Shown here: positions 33,399-42,717 of the stretch, one piece after another
Layout: each line of letters starts with the position of its first letter
How positions within the stretch are numbered: position 1 is the first letter of the stretch
Translations under genes and position numbers: made by a program
Source of the DNA: Methanobrevibacter sp.
GTDB lineage: Archaea; Methanobacteriota; Methanobacteria; Methanobacteriales; Methanobacteriaceae
Assembly (NCBI RefSeq): GCF_017468685.1
Contig: NZ_JAFUHT010000003.1
Location: 1-45,521, forward strand
Reading direction: 5' to 3'
Length of the DNA stretch: 45,521 bases
Notes under the pieces: model-generated
What the model was told of the DNA's origin: nothing
Databases searched by the model: none
The model's input: only the letters and a program-made list of their open reading frames with translations

Positions 33399-33970
33399 AC
33401 ATTATCTTCAACTGAATTTAACATTAATGAAATAAATTGAGTTTTTGCAGTCTCTTCAACAAATACTGCAAGCAACATTGCTTCTTTTAAACTGTCACTT
33501 ACACAAATTACACCATGATTTTTTAATATTAAAACGTCTTCACTGCCTATACCTTCACTAGCACTTTTTGCAAGTTGATCTGTTCCTGGCTTTGCATATT
33601 CAATGGATGATAAATAGGGATTTTTAATTTCTCCAAAGCCTTCTAGTCTTTTGAGCTTTTTATCAGAAAAAGCAAATCCTGTAGCGTATGGAGAGTGAGT
33701 GTGTACAATTGCATTAACATCAGGTCTTTTTTTGTAAATTTCTAAATGCATATTTACTTCGGATGAAGGTTTACCTTTTGTTAAAACGTTACCTTCCATA
33801 TCAACAAGAACAATATCTTCTTCGTTTAAATTGGATAATGATTTTAAAGTTGGAGTAATCGCTACAACATCTCCAAATCTGGCACTAATGTTTCCGGATT
33901 TACCTGAAACTAAACCTTTATCATAAATTTCATTTGAAACACTAATTATTTCAGCAATATTTTTTTTCAT
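33395..33970 (-). CDS. fucA: class II aldolase (fuculose-1-phosphate aldolase type)
   Basis: The start is ATG 33970 with AGAGGTTGATT upstream; a TTG at 33976 is less likely. The 191-aa protein has the zinc histidines in AIVHTHSPYATGF and the distal ILKNHGVICV, plus GLVSGKSGNISARFGD near the N-terminus and SSEVNMHLEIYKKRPDVNA with the catalytic Glu. Methanogen homologues act on L-fuculose-1-phosphate or related substrates and may supply lactaldehyde. It starts 9 bp after the DP1 stop, so it is in the DP1 operon. Confidence 0.88.
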   Translation of the reverse strand: MKKNIAEIISVSNEIYDKGLVSGKSGNISARFGDVVAITPTLKSLSNLNEEDIVLVDMEGNVLTKGKPSSEVNMHLEIYKKRPDVNAIVHTHSPYATGFAFSDKKLKRLEGFGEIKNPYLSSIEYAKPGTDQLAKSASEGIGSEDVLILKNHGVICVSDSLKEAMLLAVFVEETAKTQFISLMLNSVEDNV

Positions 33971-33979
33971 AATCAACCT

Positions 33980-35761
33980 CTATAAGAATTTGTAATGTTT
34001 ATATTTACCTTTATGAAGAATAGGCACTTCAGCTGGTGTTGGATTAATATTATAAATTTTCTGGAATTCTGTTTGAGTCTGGAATGTACCTGAATTAATC
34101 AAATGAACTCCTTTATATCTTTTATAACTGTTAATGTGTATGTGTCCTGTATGGAAAACATCAGGAACTTCATCAATAACAAGATAATCTTCAAGTTCTG
34201 AAGCAAGAGGAGTTCTTTCTCCATAAATTGGTGCCAAGTGTCTTTTCTGTAATAGTTCTTCCATTATAACTTCACTTTTTTCATATTCAAAGTCTTTCAC
34301 TGCCATAACCAAGTCGTCAAAACTACGTCCGTGGTATATTAAAACATTTATTCCATCGAGTGAGACGACACCAGGATTTGAAATGAATTCAACGTTGTCA
34401 AGTTCATACAATGCTTTAGCATATTCTTCCGGTACTGCAGGCTGTGGTTCAGCAACTCTTGATGCATCGTGGTTTCCAGGCGCAATAATAATTTTAATAT
34501 CGCTTCTGATGTTTCCTAAAAATCTTGCAGCCTCATTATATTGCTCTGTGATATCTTTAATTGCAAGTTCCTTGTCTTGGTTAGGATATACACCAATTCC
34601 ATCTACAATATCTCCACCAATAATTAGATATTTGACATCTTCTGCAACCCTTCTTTGTTCTTCTGTTCCAAAGTCACAGTTAATCCAGTCGATAAACCTT
34701 TGGAATGCATCTTCCAGGAATGTTAAACTTCCAATGTGAACGTCTGATAAGAATACTATTCCAAAGTCCATTTCTTTATCAGGAACTCTTAAGACACCAG
34801 GTTTAATGATTTGCTGACCGAATGCAAATCCTGGATCATCACTTTTGTTAGCAATTACGCCCACCACTTCGTCTCTTACAAGTTTTTCAGCTTCAGCAAA
34901 CAATTCATCATTGTTATTGGAGAATAATATGGTCATGCTACCAGTATCATCTTCAAATTCTATTAGCTTATGACCATTTTTACTGGATCTTATTTCTTTA
35001 ACCATTAAAATCAAACTTAAACTATCCATTCCATCATCAATGTCGGAAATTTTTGTATAGTTTCTAAGTTCGGGTCTTTTGGACAGAATATTTGCCAGCT
35101 TTTCATATCTGCTTTTAAAGTATGCAATCAGGTTTTCAAGCTCTCCACTGGTGTATGATTTTTTACTTGTATCCTGAATGATTTTAAAATCATATTCAAC
35201 ATTTGTTTTCTGTTCATTTCTTTTAAACTTGATTTTAGCATCCTTAATAGTTTCGGATGCTTCCTTGATAGCCTCATTTACATAAATTTCAGGTTTATCA
35301 GATTCCTTTTTAAGGTCATTAATTGAATCAGGCTTTTTAGTATCTTTTACTTGTGGTTTTTCATCTGATTTTGGTACTTCATTTTTAGGTTTATTTACTT
35401 TTTGTGGTGTTTTATTAACTGTTTTTTCAATTTTAGGTTTGTTTATTGGTTGTGGTGTTTTATTAACTGTTTTTTCAATTTTAGGTTTGTTTATTGGTTG
35501 TGGTGTTTTTTTGATTTTTTGCTGAATTAAAGTATCCTGATTGTTGCTTTCTGGTGCTGTTTTCTTGCCAGTTAATTCATCAACCGTTTCACCGCTAACT
35601 GACACTAAGTCTTTTGATGTAAATTTATCGCTTTTTAATTTAACTATTAAATTTGATGCAAAATCTACAGGATTTTCTGCATTAATGACTTTATCATAAG
35701 CTTCAGGTGATAGGTTTATTCCCTTTTTTGCAAATTTCAATAGAATTTTATTAGTTGACAT
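33980..35761 (-). CDS. polB: DNA polymerase D small subunit (DP1)
   Basis: The 593-aa protein is the 3'-5' exonuclease subunit of PolD. Residues ~1-60 form the N-terminal helical domain ([23 protein letters not shown]). A Pro/Lys-rich linker follows (~70-165), with 16-residue repeats. Residues ~245-320 are the OB fold ([25 protein letters not shown]). The calcineurin-like phosphoesterase domain has all metal motifs: [34 protein letters not shown] and [11 protein letters not shown], so the exonuclease is intact. The large subunit DP2 is not here. It is the second replication gene within 6 kb of the origin. Confidence 0.95.
   Translation of the reverse strand: MSTNKILLKFAKKGINLSPEAYDKVINAENPVDFASNLIVKLKSDKFTSKDLVSVSGETVDELTGKKTAPESNNQDTLIQQKIKKTPQPINKPKIEKTVNKTPQPINKPKIEKTVNKTPQKVNKPKNEVPKSDEKPQVKDTKKPDSINDLKKESDKPEIYVNEAIKEASETIKDAKIKFKRNEQKTNVEYDFKIIQDTSKKSYTSGELENLIAYFKSRYEKLANILSKRPELRNYTKISDIDDGMDSLSLILMVKEIRSSKNGHKLIEFEDDTGSMTILFSNNNDELFAEAEKLVRDEVVGVIANKSDDPGFAFGQQIIKPGVLRVPDKEMDFGIVFLSDVHIGSLTFLEDAFQRFIDWINCDFGTEEQRRVAEDVKYLIIGGDIVDGIGVYPNQDKELAIKDITEQYNEAARFLGNIRSDIKIIIAPGNHDASRVAEPQPAVPEEYAKALYELDNVEFISNPGVVSLDGINVLIYHGRSFDDLVMAVKDFEYEKSEVIMEELLQKRHLAPIYGERTPLASELEDYLVIDEVPDVFHTGHIHINSYKRYKGVHLINSGTFQTQTEFQKIYNINPTPAEVPILHKGKYKHYKFL
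35390..35512 (-). repeat. 48-bp tandem repeat in the DP1 linker
   Basis: A 48-bp unit encoding [16 protein letters not shown] is repeated about 2.5 times, nearly identical at the DNA level (35395-35510), implying recent slippage or duplication in a disordered linker. Copy number may vary between strains. Confidence 0.75.
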
Positions 35762-35905
35762 ATTGATAAAAATTTTATTTTTCTATGTTAATAAACTTTG
35801 AGAATTTTAAAAGTCATTATTGATTTTAACGTATAATATTGAGTTAGATTTATTATATATAAAACATAAAATTTAACATATTATATAATCTATGATTGTG
35901 ATAAA

Positions 35906-36403
35906 ATGGCGAATAAAATACTAAGAGTTGTATTAATAATAGTGTTATTTATTGTATTTTTTGAATTAGGTCTTTTTAGTTCATATACTATTGTTACAGC
36001 TGAAGCTCCAAATGTTCAGGGATTAATTGATATGCAAATTTCAAAAATCCAAGAAATATTTAGCCCTGAAAAAGTTAATGAAGCTTTGATTAAAGATCCA
36101 ACTCCAGTTAACATTACCAATAAAAAGGATGTAGCTCTTAAAATGGAAACGCTATCGAAAGTGGATGGGGTCAATGTTGATTCAATGAATTTAACCACTT
36201 ATGATGATACAGATAACAAGAATTTAACCGTAAATATTGAGGCATTAGGTTATGCTTCTCCAAATTCAACATCTGGTCAAATAGTAATTAGTCAGGACCC
36301 ATCTTACAAAGTAATAGCAACTGGACAGGCTAGCTATAAAGGAGACGGCTTAAGAGTAGATGAAGATACAGTTACAATAACTTCTATTTTAAAATTATAC
36401 TAG
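35906..36403 (+). CDS. membrane-anchored protein of unknown function
   Basis: The 165-aa protein has a single N-terminal helix (VVLIIVLFIVFFELGLFSSYTIV, about 8-30), then an extracytoplasmic domain of ~130 residues rich in beta-type segments (NLTVNIEALGYASPN, KVIATGQASYKGDG). It looks like a conserved Methanobacteriales protein; I know no function. GTGATAAA precedes the ATG at 35906. It is followed 7 bp later by cbiH and likely heads a four-gene operon. Confidence 0.6.
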   Translation: MANKILRVVLIIVLFIVFFELGLFSSYTIVTAEAPNVQGLIDMQISKIQEIFSPEKVNEALIKDPTPVNITNKKDVALKMETLSKVDGVNVDSMNLTTYDDTDNKNLTVNIEALGYASPNSTSGQIVISQDPSYKVIATGQASYKGDGLRVDEDTVTITSILKLY

Positions 36404-36410
36404 TGATAAA

Positions 36411-37484
36411 ATGATTAATGTAATAGGAATTGGTCAAAATAGAGACAACATGACTTTAGGAGCTATAAAAGCTATTGAAGAGTCTGATGTTATAATTGGT
36501 TATAAAAAATACATTAACCAAATTGAAGACTTAATAGAAGGTAAAGAAGTAGTTAAAAAAGGAATGGGTGATGAGATAGCCAGAGCTGAGTTTGCTATTA
36601 AAAAAAGTCTTGAAGGCCAGACCGTTTCATTAATTAGTTCCGGAGATCCCGGTGTCTTTGGAATGGCTAATGTGTTATATCAAATAGTTAGTAAATATGA
36701 AAATGTTGAAATAAAAGTTTATCCGGGAGTATCAGCACTTAATTATGCATCAAGTCATTTAGGTGCTCCTTTACATGATTTTGCAGCAATTAGCTTAAGT
36801 AATATCTTAACTCCAATGTCTGAAATTGAAAAAAAATTAAGATATGCTCTTGAAGCTAATTTGATTGTTGCAATTTATAATCCGATTAGTAAAACACGTA
36901 AAGAACCATTTAGAAGATTTAAAGAATGTGTTTTAGACATTAAAGGTGAAGATGCATTAATAGGTATAATTGATAGTACTTATGAACCTCCAAAGCCAAC
37001 AATAGTTAAAGTTAAAGATTTAACTGAAGACATTGTTAACATGTCTTGTACATTACTTGTTGGTAATGATATAACTTATGTTCAAGATGATAAGTTAGTA
37101 ACACCAAGAGGATATGTTATTAGGTCAAAAATACATCCATTATCACAAAATCATTATGAAAAATTTTTAAATGGCGAAGTCGGGCATGGACCAAATCGTG
37201 AATGTGAATTTTATCCATGTCACTTTGATGGTCAATACTGTGATTTCTGTTATTGTCCATTTTACCCATGTGGAGACTCTTCAACTGGTGGAGAATGGAT
37301 AAAAGGAAAAGGTGTATGGAACTGTACTAACTGTCATTGGTTACACCAAAAAGATACAGTTGAATACATTAGAGAACCTTTAGAAAATATCATAGAAGAT
37401 GTTGAAGATTTAAAAACAAAAAAGAAAACTTTATTAAAACTTAGAAAAGCATGCTTATTAAAAACTAATCCAAATGATCTTTAG
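36411..37484 (+). CDS. cbiH: precorrin-3B/cobalt-factor-III C17-methyltransferase fused to a Cys-rich domain
   Basis: Residues 1-~240 of 357 are the tetrapyrrole methylase: [32 protein letters not shown] (SAM loop), [40 protein letters not shown]. CbiH methylates C17 and contracts the corrin ring. Residues ~255-330 hold nine or more Cys in short spacings ([35 protein letters not shown]), matching the 'cysteine-rich small domain'. In a bacillus homologue, CbiH60, a C-terminal extension binds a 4Fe-4S cluster. Metal or cluster binding here is inferred. Confidence 0.9.
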   Translation: MINVIGIGQNRDNMTLGAIKAIEESDVIIGYKKYINQIEDLIEGKEVVKKGMGDEIARAEFAIKKSLEGQTVSLISSGDPGVFGMANVLYQIVSKYENVEIKVYPGVSALNYASSHLGAPLHDFAAISLSNILTPMSEIEKKLRYALEANLIVAIYNPISKTRKEPFRRFKECVLDIKGEDALIGIIDSTYEPPKPTIVKVKDLTEDIVNMSCTLLVGNDITYVQDDKLVTPRGYVIRSKIHPLSQNHYEKFLNGEVGHGPNRECEFYPCHFDGQYCDFCYCPFYPCGDSSTGGEWIKGKGVWNCTNCHWLHQKDTVEYIREPLENIIEDVEDLKTKKKTLLKLRKACLLKTNPNDL

Positions 37485-37495
37485 GAGAGTTTGAA

Positions 37496-38092
37496 TTGTC
37501 AATTAAAAATCTTTTAATAGAAATGAAAAATATGTCGGAGTTAATGGTCGATTTGGCTTATTCAGCTATTTTATTCAATAGTAAAACTGCAGCTGAAGAA
37601 GTTATTGCACTTGAAAATGAAGTTAACTCCATGAATTACGAAATTAAAAAGGAATCGCTGGTTGCTGCTAGATCATATGAAGATGCAGAAAAACTGACCG
37701 CATTACTTGAAATTGCAGAAGCTGCTGAAAGTATAGCAAATGCTGCAAAAGATTTAGCTGATTTAGTAATTATTGGTTTTAAACCACATCCTGTATTTAA
37801 AATGGTTATGGAAGAATCAGATAAAAGTATTGTAAGGGTTACAATTGAAGAAAATTCTGATTTAGCTAATAACACATTAGGAGATTTATTGTTAGTTAAC
37901 CGTACTGGAATGAGGGTTATTGCAATTAGAAGAGGTACATCCTGGATTTATGGACCGGATAAATATACAACCTTACTTCCAAATGATACATTAATTTTAA
38001 AAGGAACAGATGAAGGTGCTGATTTACTTGAAAAATTAGCAGCAGGAACCTGTTCACTTGAAGATATTCCAGAAGAATTAGAAGACGATTAG
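37496..38092 (+). CDS. PhoU-like/TrkA-C (RCK-C) regulatory protein
   Basis: The 198-aa protein starts at TTG 37496 with TAGGAGAG upstream. Residues ~1-100 are a PhoU-like helical bundle ([31 protein letters not shown]). Residues ~115-190 are a TrkA-C domain ([45 protein letters not shown]) that typically binds small ligands such as c-di-AMP or cations. Such proteins often sit beside MgtE-like or K+ transporters, and a MgtE gene follows 24 bp later. It is probably the gate or sensor subunit. Confidence 0.8.
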   Translation: MSIKNLLIEMKNMSELMVDLAYSAILFNSKTAAEEVIALENEVNSMNYEIKKESLVAARSYEDAEKLTALLEIAEAAESIANAAKDLADLVIIGFKPHPVFKMVMEESDKSIVRVTIEENSDLANNTLGDLLLVNRTGMRVIAIRRGTSWIYGPDKYTTLLPNDTLILKGTDEGADLLEKLAAGTCSLEDIPEELEDD

Positions 38093-38116
38093 AAGTGATA
38101 AAAATGATAATAGGTA

Positions 38117-39388
38117 GTGATATGTGTGACAGGCAAACAGAAGAAGATTCGCACTCCACTATCTGTATTTTCAACATTTCCTGATTTTGTTGAAGAACAT
38201 GGCTCTATAATCAAAGAAAGTCTTATTGCACTTTTGATTTGTGCAATTGGAGATTTATGTGCAGGTGTTATCTTAGGTAAGATGACTTTCTTTTTAGAGG
38301 CATTCCCAGGTTTACTTGTTATTATTCCTGGAGCAATAGGCATGAGAGGAAACATTTTTGGTTCTTTTGCCTCAAGATTATCAACAAACTTGCACATCGG
38401 TATAATATCACCAAAATTTGAATTTTCAGAGGATTTAAATTATAATATATTCTCATCATTTGTTTTAACATTGGTATTATCTTTATTTTTAGCTATTGTA
38501 GCAAAAATATTATGTATTATTCTACACCAACCTTCTATTGATTTAATCGATTTTATATTGATTTGTGTAATAGCGGGAATAATATCAAATTTAATCATGC
38601 TTCCAATTACCATGCTTGTCTCATTTAAAAGTTTTGAGCATGGTTGGGATCCGGATAATATAACCAGTCCTATAATAGCAGCATTTGGTGATTTATTCAC
38701 ATTGCCGGCGATTATTGCATCAATTTTTATATTACAGGCTATAAACTTTAATTTTATATTTAAAGAAATAATCCTTGTAATAATATTAATAGCCATTATT
38801 GTTAGTTTTATTTATTGTTACAGATTATCTTATGAGACAAATACTATTTTAAAACAGTCCACACCAGTTTTGCTTTTATGTTCATTGCTAGGAGGTGCTG
38901 CAGGTGGAGTTTTAAATTCAGCTGTTGAAACATTGCTTACAAATCCAAGTTTATTAACATTGCTTCCACTGTTTTCAGGTGAAAGCGGAAGTCTGATAAG
39001 TATTTTAGGAGCAAGATTATCATCAGGTCTTCACTCCGGTTTAGTAGAACCGTTTAAAAAACCGGAAGGAGAAGCTGTTCACAACTTCATCATCAGCTTT
39101 ATCTTAGCCGTTATAGTATTCCCATTAATAGGTCTTTTGGCTGAAACTTCATCATATGCACTTGGAGTTGTTGGAGTTGGATTTGATAAAATTGTTGAAA
39201 TATCAACATTATCCGGTGTTATTTTAGTTGCAATAATGGTAATAATTGTTTATTATGTATCAATAACATCATATAATAATTTAGACCCGGATAATATTGT
39301 AATTCCTATTTCAACCAGTATAACAGATTCAATTTCCAGTCTGATTTTAATTTCAATTTCTTTGTTATTGTTGGGTGTTTTAATTTAG
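38117..39388 (+). CDS. tandem MgtE-domain divalent cation transporter (SLC41-like)
   Basis: The ~423-aa membrane protein starts at GTG 38117 or GTG 38126; an ATG at 38104 is out of frame. Two homologous halves are visible, each with an MgtE-type core: first half GDLCAGVILGKMTFFLEAFPGLLVIIPGAIGMRGNIFGSFASRL, second half GGAAGGVLNSAVETLL, SGESGSLISILGARLSSGLHSG. About ten hydrophobic helices are visible. It lacks the cytoplasmic N and CBS domains of bacterial MgtE, and the doubled core resembles animal SLC41. It is likely a Mg2+ or other divalent-ion transporter, regulated by the upstream PhoU/TrkA-C protein. The 3' end overlaps the next, convergent gene by 4 bases. Confidence 0.82.
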   Translation: MICVTGKQKKIRTPLSVFSTFPDFVEEHGSIIKESLIALLICAIGDLCAGVILGKMTFFLEAFPGLLVIIPGAIGMRGNIFGSFASRLSTNLHIGIISPKFEFSEDLNYNIFSSFVLTLVLSLFLAIVAKILCIILHQPSIDLIDFILICVIAGIISNLIMLPITMLVSFKSFEHGWDPDNITSPIIAAFGDLFTLPAIIASIFILQAINFNFIFKEIILVIILIAIIVSFIYCYRLSYETNTILKQSTPVLLLCSLLGGAAGGVLNSAVETLLTNPSLLTLLPLFSGESGSLISILGARLSSGLHSGLVEPFKKPEGEAVHNFIISFILAVIVFPLIGLLAETSSYALGVVGVGFDKIVEISTLSGVILVAIMVIIVYYVSITSYNNLDPDNIVIPISTSITDSISSLILISISLLLLGVLI

Positions 39389-40242
39389 TACCATGCCTTT
39401 AATGTGAATTCACATTCATTTGTTCTAAAGTAATCATATTCTAAAAAGTTTACATCAAAGTTTTTTGGTACAGAAACTATTAGGGCCTTAGGATGGGCTT
39501 TGTCAAGATGAACAAAAACTACAGCACTTGTATCATCATAAAAGTCAATTTTATCATTTAGATAAATCATATCAGAGAATGTATTTTCCCAATATCTTCC
39601 TTTAACCACTCTTGTTGTATCTACAATATATGATAAATCATATGTTTCTTCATCATCGATTAATAAATAAAAATCTGACTTTTTTAAATTTCCAGGGAAA
39701 ATTTTAAAGTTCGTGCAGCTATGGTCTTTTTGTGAGTGATGTTTATTGCATTTTCCGGGATTTTGAAAGTCTTTAATGACATAGCTTTTGTAGAAATCAC
39801 ATTTAACCATTCTTGTAATGGAAAATACATTGTCACTGCTGTCGTAATCTCCAATTTTTACACTTGAAATTGTGCTTTCTTGTGGAATTAATTCCATTGA
39901 AGTGTGTATTTTTGAGCTGAAAAGTTTTTTGGATACTAGTTCATCATAATTTTTACCAAGTGCAATTAATTTTGCATAGGAGACGCTATTCGGAACAACC
40001 TGATTATCATCATTTATAATTGCAAGACCTGGTGTGCCCTTATTGTATTCATTCCAGTTATCTGGTACGCCGGGATTATTGATTAGATTGTCTGCAATTT
40101 CACTGACTGATTTTTCCATATTATTCGTTTCCTGAAGTTTTGATATTTTTTCAGTTGCATTTTCCATCGATGTTAAAATCACTCCAAAAATCATTAAGAT
40201 TATGATTAGTATTATACCAATTTCAATAACTTTCATTTCCAA
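39385..40242 (-). CDS. membrane-anchored pilin-like protein, small partner
   Basis: The 285-aa protein has a short basic/acidic start (MEMKVIE), then a hydrophobic helix IGIILIIILMIFGVILTSMENA (about 8-29), resembling a type IV pilin or pseudopilin N-helix. The extracytoplasmic domain has a Cys/His cluster (VKCDFYKSYVIKDF, GKCNKHHSQKDHSCTNF) and C-terminal beta strands. It overlaps the preceding gene by 20 bases, so the two proteins are made together. Identification as a pilin-like envelope protein is inferred from topology only. Confidence 0.55.
   Translation of the reverse strand: MEMKVIEIGIILIIILMIFGVILTSMENATEKISKLQETNNMEKSVSEIADNLINNPGVPDNWNEYNKGTPGLAIINDDNQVVPNSVSYAKLIALGKNYDELVSKKLFSSKIHTSMELIPQESTISSVKIGDYDSSDNVFSITRMVKCDFYKSYVIKDFQNPGKCNKHHSQKDHSCTNFKIFPGNLKKSDFYLLIDDEETYDLSYIVDTTRVVKGRYWENTFSDMIYLNDKIDFYDDTSAVVFVHLDKAHPKALIVSVPKNFDVNFLEYDYFRTNECEFTLKAWY
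39858..39869 (-). repeat. origin-box core inside a pilin-like gene
   Basis: TTACACTTGAAA on the plus strand is a perfect core match on the minus strand, 9.7 kb from the origin, within coding sequence and without the AGGTG arm. Confidence 0.35.
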
Positions 40243-41239
40243 TCAACCCGTATTTTTTTCTGTGAGAATTATCCAAAATCAAACTGTCCCAATCATCGGG
40301 ATTTATCTTGTTTCCGTTATAATGGTCTGCAAACACAACATGGTCTGAACATGATAAAGATTCATTTCCAAGTGGAGTGTGAGTCTGTATGAATACTTCA
40401 AAACCATAATGAGGACATTTTCCTTTACCTTCCAATCGGCATAAATAACAGCTTCCGTCGGCACTTTCATGAAAATAGCCCGTATCAAGACAATCTCTTA
40501 AGACACCAGGGTCGCCATGGTGAATATAAGGGTCATATGGGCATTTTTTAATAGTCAACGGTGCTGTTGCTTCAATATATGATTCTGGAGAGTCAAAATT
40601 ATGTAATAGCATATAAGCAGATAATGCAGTCTTGTAATGTATTTTATCATCATACGCCATAATTCCGGAGGCTATCGTTAGCTTTGCAATAGGTAATGGG
40701 TCTCTTAGACCTTCAACAGAGGCATTTCTCTCAACAATTTTTGAGAAATGTTCATTTCCTTTTCTGCCTTCAAGTTTTACTTTGAATAACACTTTCCATG
40801 GAGAATCGGTATTTTCAACAGATAATGCTTCAGAGGAAATGTCAATATCATATTTATCTTTAAATTCTTCATTTTTAGATTCTAGAAGGTTGTTCAAATT
40901 CTTTTTAATCTGATCTTCACTATCTCTAACTGGCAGTCCGTTGTATACCTTTTGAGTTGCTTCAGCAATTGCATCACGACCTAAAACTTCTAAATTAGCT
41001 GAATAATCATCAATAATATATTTGAAATTATCATTTGCTTGTGAGTCAATATTAGAGTCTTGAATAAAATTTATAGTAGTTACAACAAAAATACAAACTA
41101 TCAAGAGAGCTACAACTAAAATTGCTGTTGTTCCAACAATTATGTTACCTTTTGAGTCTAATTTTTTAGGTTTCATTTTTAAAAATTTAGCTAGTAATTT
41201 ATAAATTAGTTGTTGAAGTGCGACTGTATGATTTTGCAC
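40223..41239 (-). CDS. membrane-anchored pilin-like protein, large partner
   Basis: The frame opens at GTG 41239 (338 aa). An internal ATG at 41176 gives MKPKKLDSKGNIIVGTTAILVV, 317 aa, and is the better start because a basic stretch then directly precedes a hydrophobic helix, a class III (pilin-like) or TadE-like signal. Neither start has a clear Shine-Dalgarno. The outer domain carries a Cys/His cluster (KKCPYDPYIHHGDPGVLRDC, GSCYLCRLEGKGKCPHYG, LSCSDHV), suggesting metal binding or disulfides. It overlaps the smaller partner by 20 bases. Probably a surface complex; function unknown. Confidence 0.55.
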   Translation of the reverse strand: MQNHTVALQQLIYKLLAKFLKMKPKKLDSKGNIIVGTTAILVVALLIVCIFVVTTINFIQDSNIDSQANDNFKYIIDDYSANLEVLGRDAIAEATQKVYNGLPVRDSEDQIKKNLNNLLESKNEEFKDKYDIDISSEALSVENTDSPWKVLFKVKLEGRKGNEHFSKIVERNASVEGLRDPLPIAKLTIASGIMAYDDKIHYKTALSAYMLLHNFDSPESYIEATAPLTIKKCPYDPYIHHGDPGVLRDCLDTGYFHESADGSCYLCRLEGKGKCPHYGFEVFIQTHTPLGNESLSCSDHVVFADHYNGNKINPDDWDSLILDNSHRKKYGLIGNESY

Positions 41240-41347
41240 AATTATGTTAATACTATTTTGTGAAAATGTGGAAAAGAGTAATAAAAAAAATAGTTATTTA
41301 TATTATTGCGAATAAACTATACATATTGAAAATTATGGAGGCATTAC

Positions 41348-41746
41348 ATGTCTGATACTGTAAGAACATGGCGTCATATACAACAAAGATATAATCTTAT
41401 AGGTTCAAAATGTAACACTTGTGGTGAAGTATTCTTCCCATCTCGTGTAGTTTGTCCTAATTGTAGAAGAAAAGGAGATCTTGAACCTTTCCAATTTTCC
41501 GGAAAAGGTAAAATTTATACTTACTCAGTAATTAGATCAGCACCTGATGACTTTAAAAAATCAGCTCCATATGCTGTAGCTGTAATTGAACTTGAAGAAG
41601 GTGCAAAATTAACCTCACAATTAGTAGATTGTGATGTTGAAACTTTAGAAATCGGTGACGATGTAGAAATGGTATTTAGAAGAGTAAGAGAAGATGGAGA
41701 GGATGGAGTAATCTCCTATGGATATAAATTCAAAGTTATCAAATAA
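41348..41746 (+). CDS. Zn-ribbon/OB-fold protein (DUF35)
   Basis: The 132-aa protein has a rubredoxin-like zinc ribbon at Cys22, Cys25, Cys36, Cys39 (CNTCGEVFFPSRVVCPNC) and a C-terminal OB fold (GKGKIYTYSVI, YAVAVIELEEGAKLTSQLV). In archaea DUF35 proteins commonly scaffold acetoacetyl-CoA thiolase and HMG-CoA synthase; here neither gene is adjacent, but cbiX follows with a 29-base overlap. GGAGG lies 7 bases before the ATG. Its link to the chelatase may be only transcriptional. Confidence 0.9.
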   Translation: MSDTVRTWRHIQQRYNLIGSKCNTCGEVFFPSRVVCPNCRRKGDLEPFQFSGKGKIYTYSVIRSAPDDFKKSAPYAVAVIELEEGAKLTSQLVDCDVETLEIGDDVEMVFRRVREDGEDGVISYGYKFKVIK

Positions 41747-42620
41747 TACTGCTGTAATACTTGTAAGCCACGGAAGTACCTTGCCATATGCTGAAGAAGT
41801 ATTTACAGAAATTAAAGAGAAATTTATCAAAAAAACAGGCATAGCAACTGAAATCGGATACATGAAAGTGTCTGAGCCTACAATTGCAGGTGCTGTAGAA
41901 ATATTGAAAGGACAAGTGGATGATTTGGCAAAAATCATTGCCCTACCAGTATTTTTAGCACCAGGAATTCACACTAACATTGACATTCCACAATTGTTAG
42001 GCCTTGAACCTTTAGAAACCGATCCGAGATGTCCTGACGGCAATTACCCAGCTGAACATTATCTCTCAATTGCTCCTGATGTTGACTTTGATGGTGAAAT
42101 AGAATTATTGCCATCAATCGGTCCGAGAGACAAGCTCTTAGATATTATTGATAAGAGAATATTAGAAGCTCTATCAGAGTCCAAGCTTGGAGATGTGAAA
42201 ACCGGAATTCTACTTGTAACCCATGGGTCAAGATTAAACTACAATAAGGAATTTGCAACAGAATTATACAATAAGTTCGAAAAAACCTGCAAATACCCAT
42301 CAAGTTTTGGTTTCATGGAATTATGCGGTCCAAGCATACCGGAATCTATTGATAAACTGGTAGATGAAAACGATTTGGAAAGACTGGTTGTAGTGCCTGT
42401 ATTTATTGCTCCTGGAATGCACACAACCCATGACATTCCACATATCTTAGGATTTTTAGAATCTCATGAACATTCACACGGTCACAGCCATGGAGACCAT
42501 GACCATGAGCATGATTTGACTCCTGTTGAGTTTGACGGTGAAATATTATATCCGGAGCCAATAAAAGCTGATGATATACTAATAGACATTTTAGCTGATA
42601 TGATAAATGAGAAATTATAA
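41718..42620 (+). CDS. cbiX: two-domain CbiX sirohydrochlorin chelatase
   Basis: The 300-aa protein contains two CbiX chelatase units: residues ~12-100 (VILVSHGSTLPYAEEVF, IIALPVFLAPGIHTNIDIP) and ~155-250 (ILLVTHGSRLNYNKEF, LVVVPVFIAPGMHTTHDIPHILG). The active-site His pairs (SHG/THG and GIHT/GMHT) are kept in both. A His-rich stretch (HEHSHGHSHGDHDHEH) lies in the second unit. It inserts Co2+ into sirohydrochlorin for cobamide, or Ni2+ for F430. It starts inside the DUF35 gene, with GGAG 12 bases upstream. Confidence 0.9.
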   Translation: MDINSKLSNNTAVILVSHGSTLPYAEEVFTEIKEKFIKKTGIATEIGYMKVSEPTIAGAVEILKGQVDDLAKIIALPVFLAPGIHTNIDIPQLLGLEPLETDPRCPDGNYPAEHYLSIAPDVDFDGEIELLPSIGPRDKLLDIIDKRILEALSESKLGDVKTGILLVTHGSRLNYNKEFATELYNKFEKTCKYPSSFGFMELCGPSIPESIDKLVDENDLERLVVVPVFIAPGMHTTHDIPHILGFLESHEHSHGHSHGDHDHEHDLTPVEFDGEILYPEPIKADDILIDILADMINEKL

Positions 42621-42717
42621 GTTTATCATATATTTTTTTGAAAAATTTTTCAATCAAGATAACTTAAATGAATTTAACTTAAAAATTAATTATAATTAAA
42701 TTAACGGATGATAAAAC

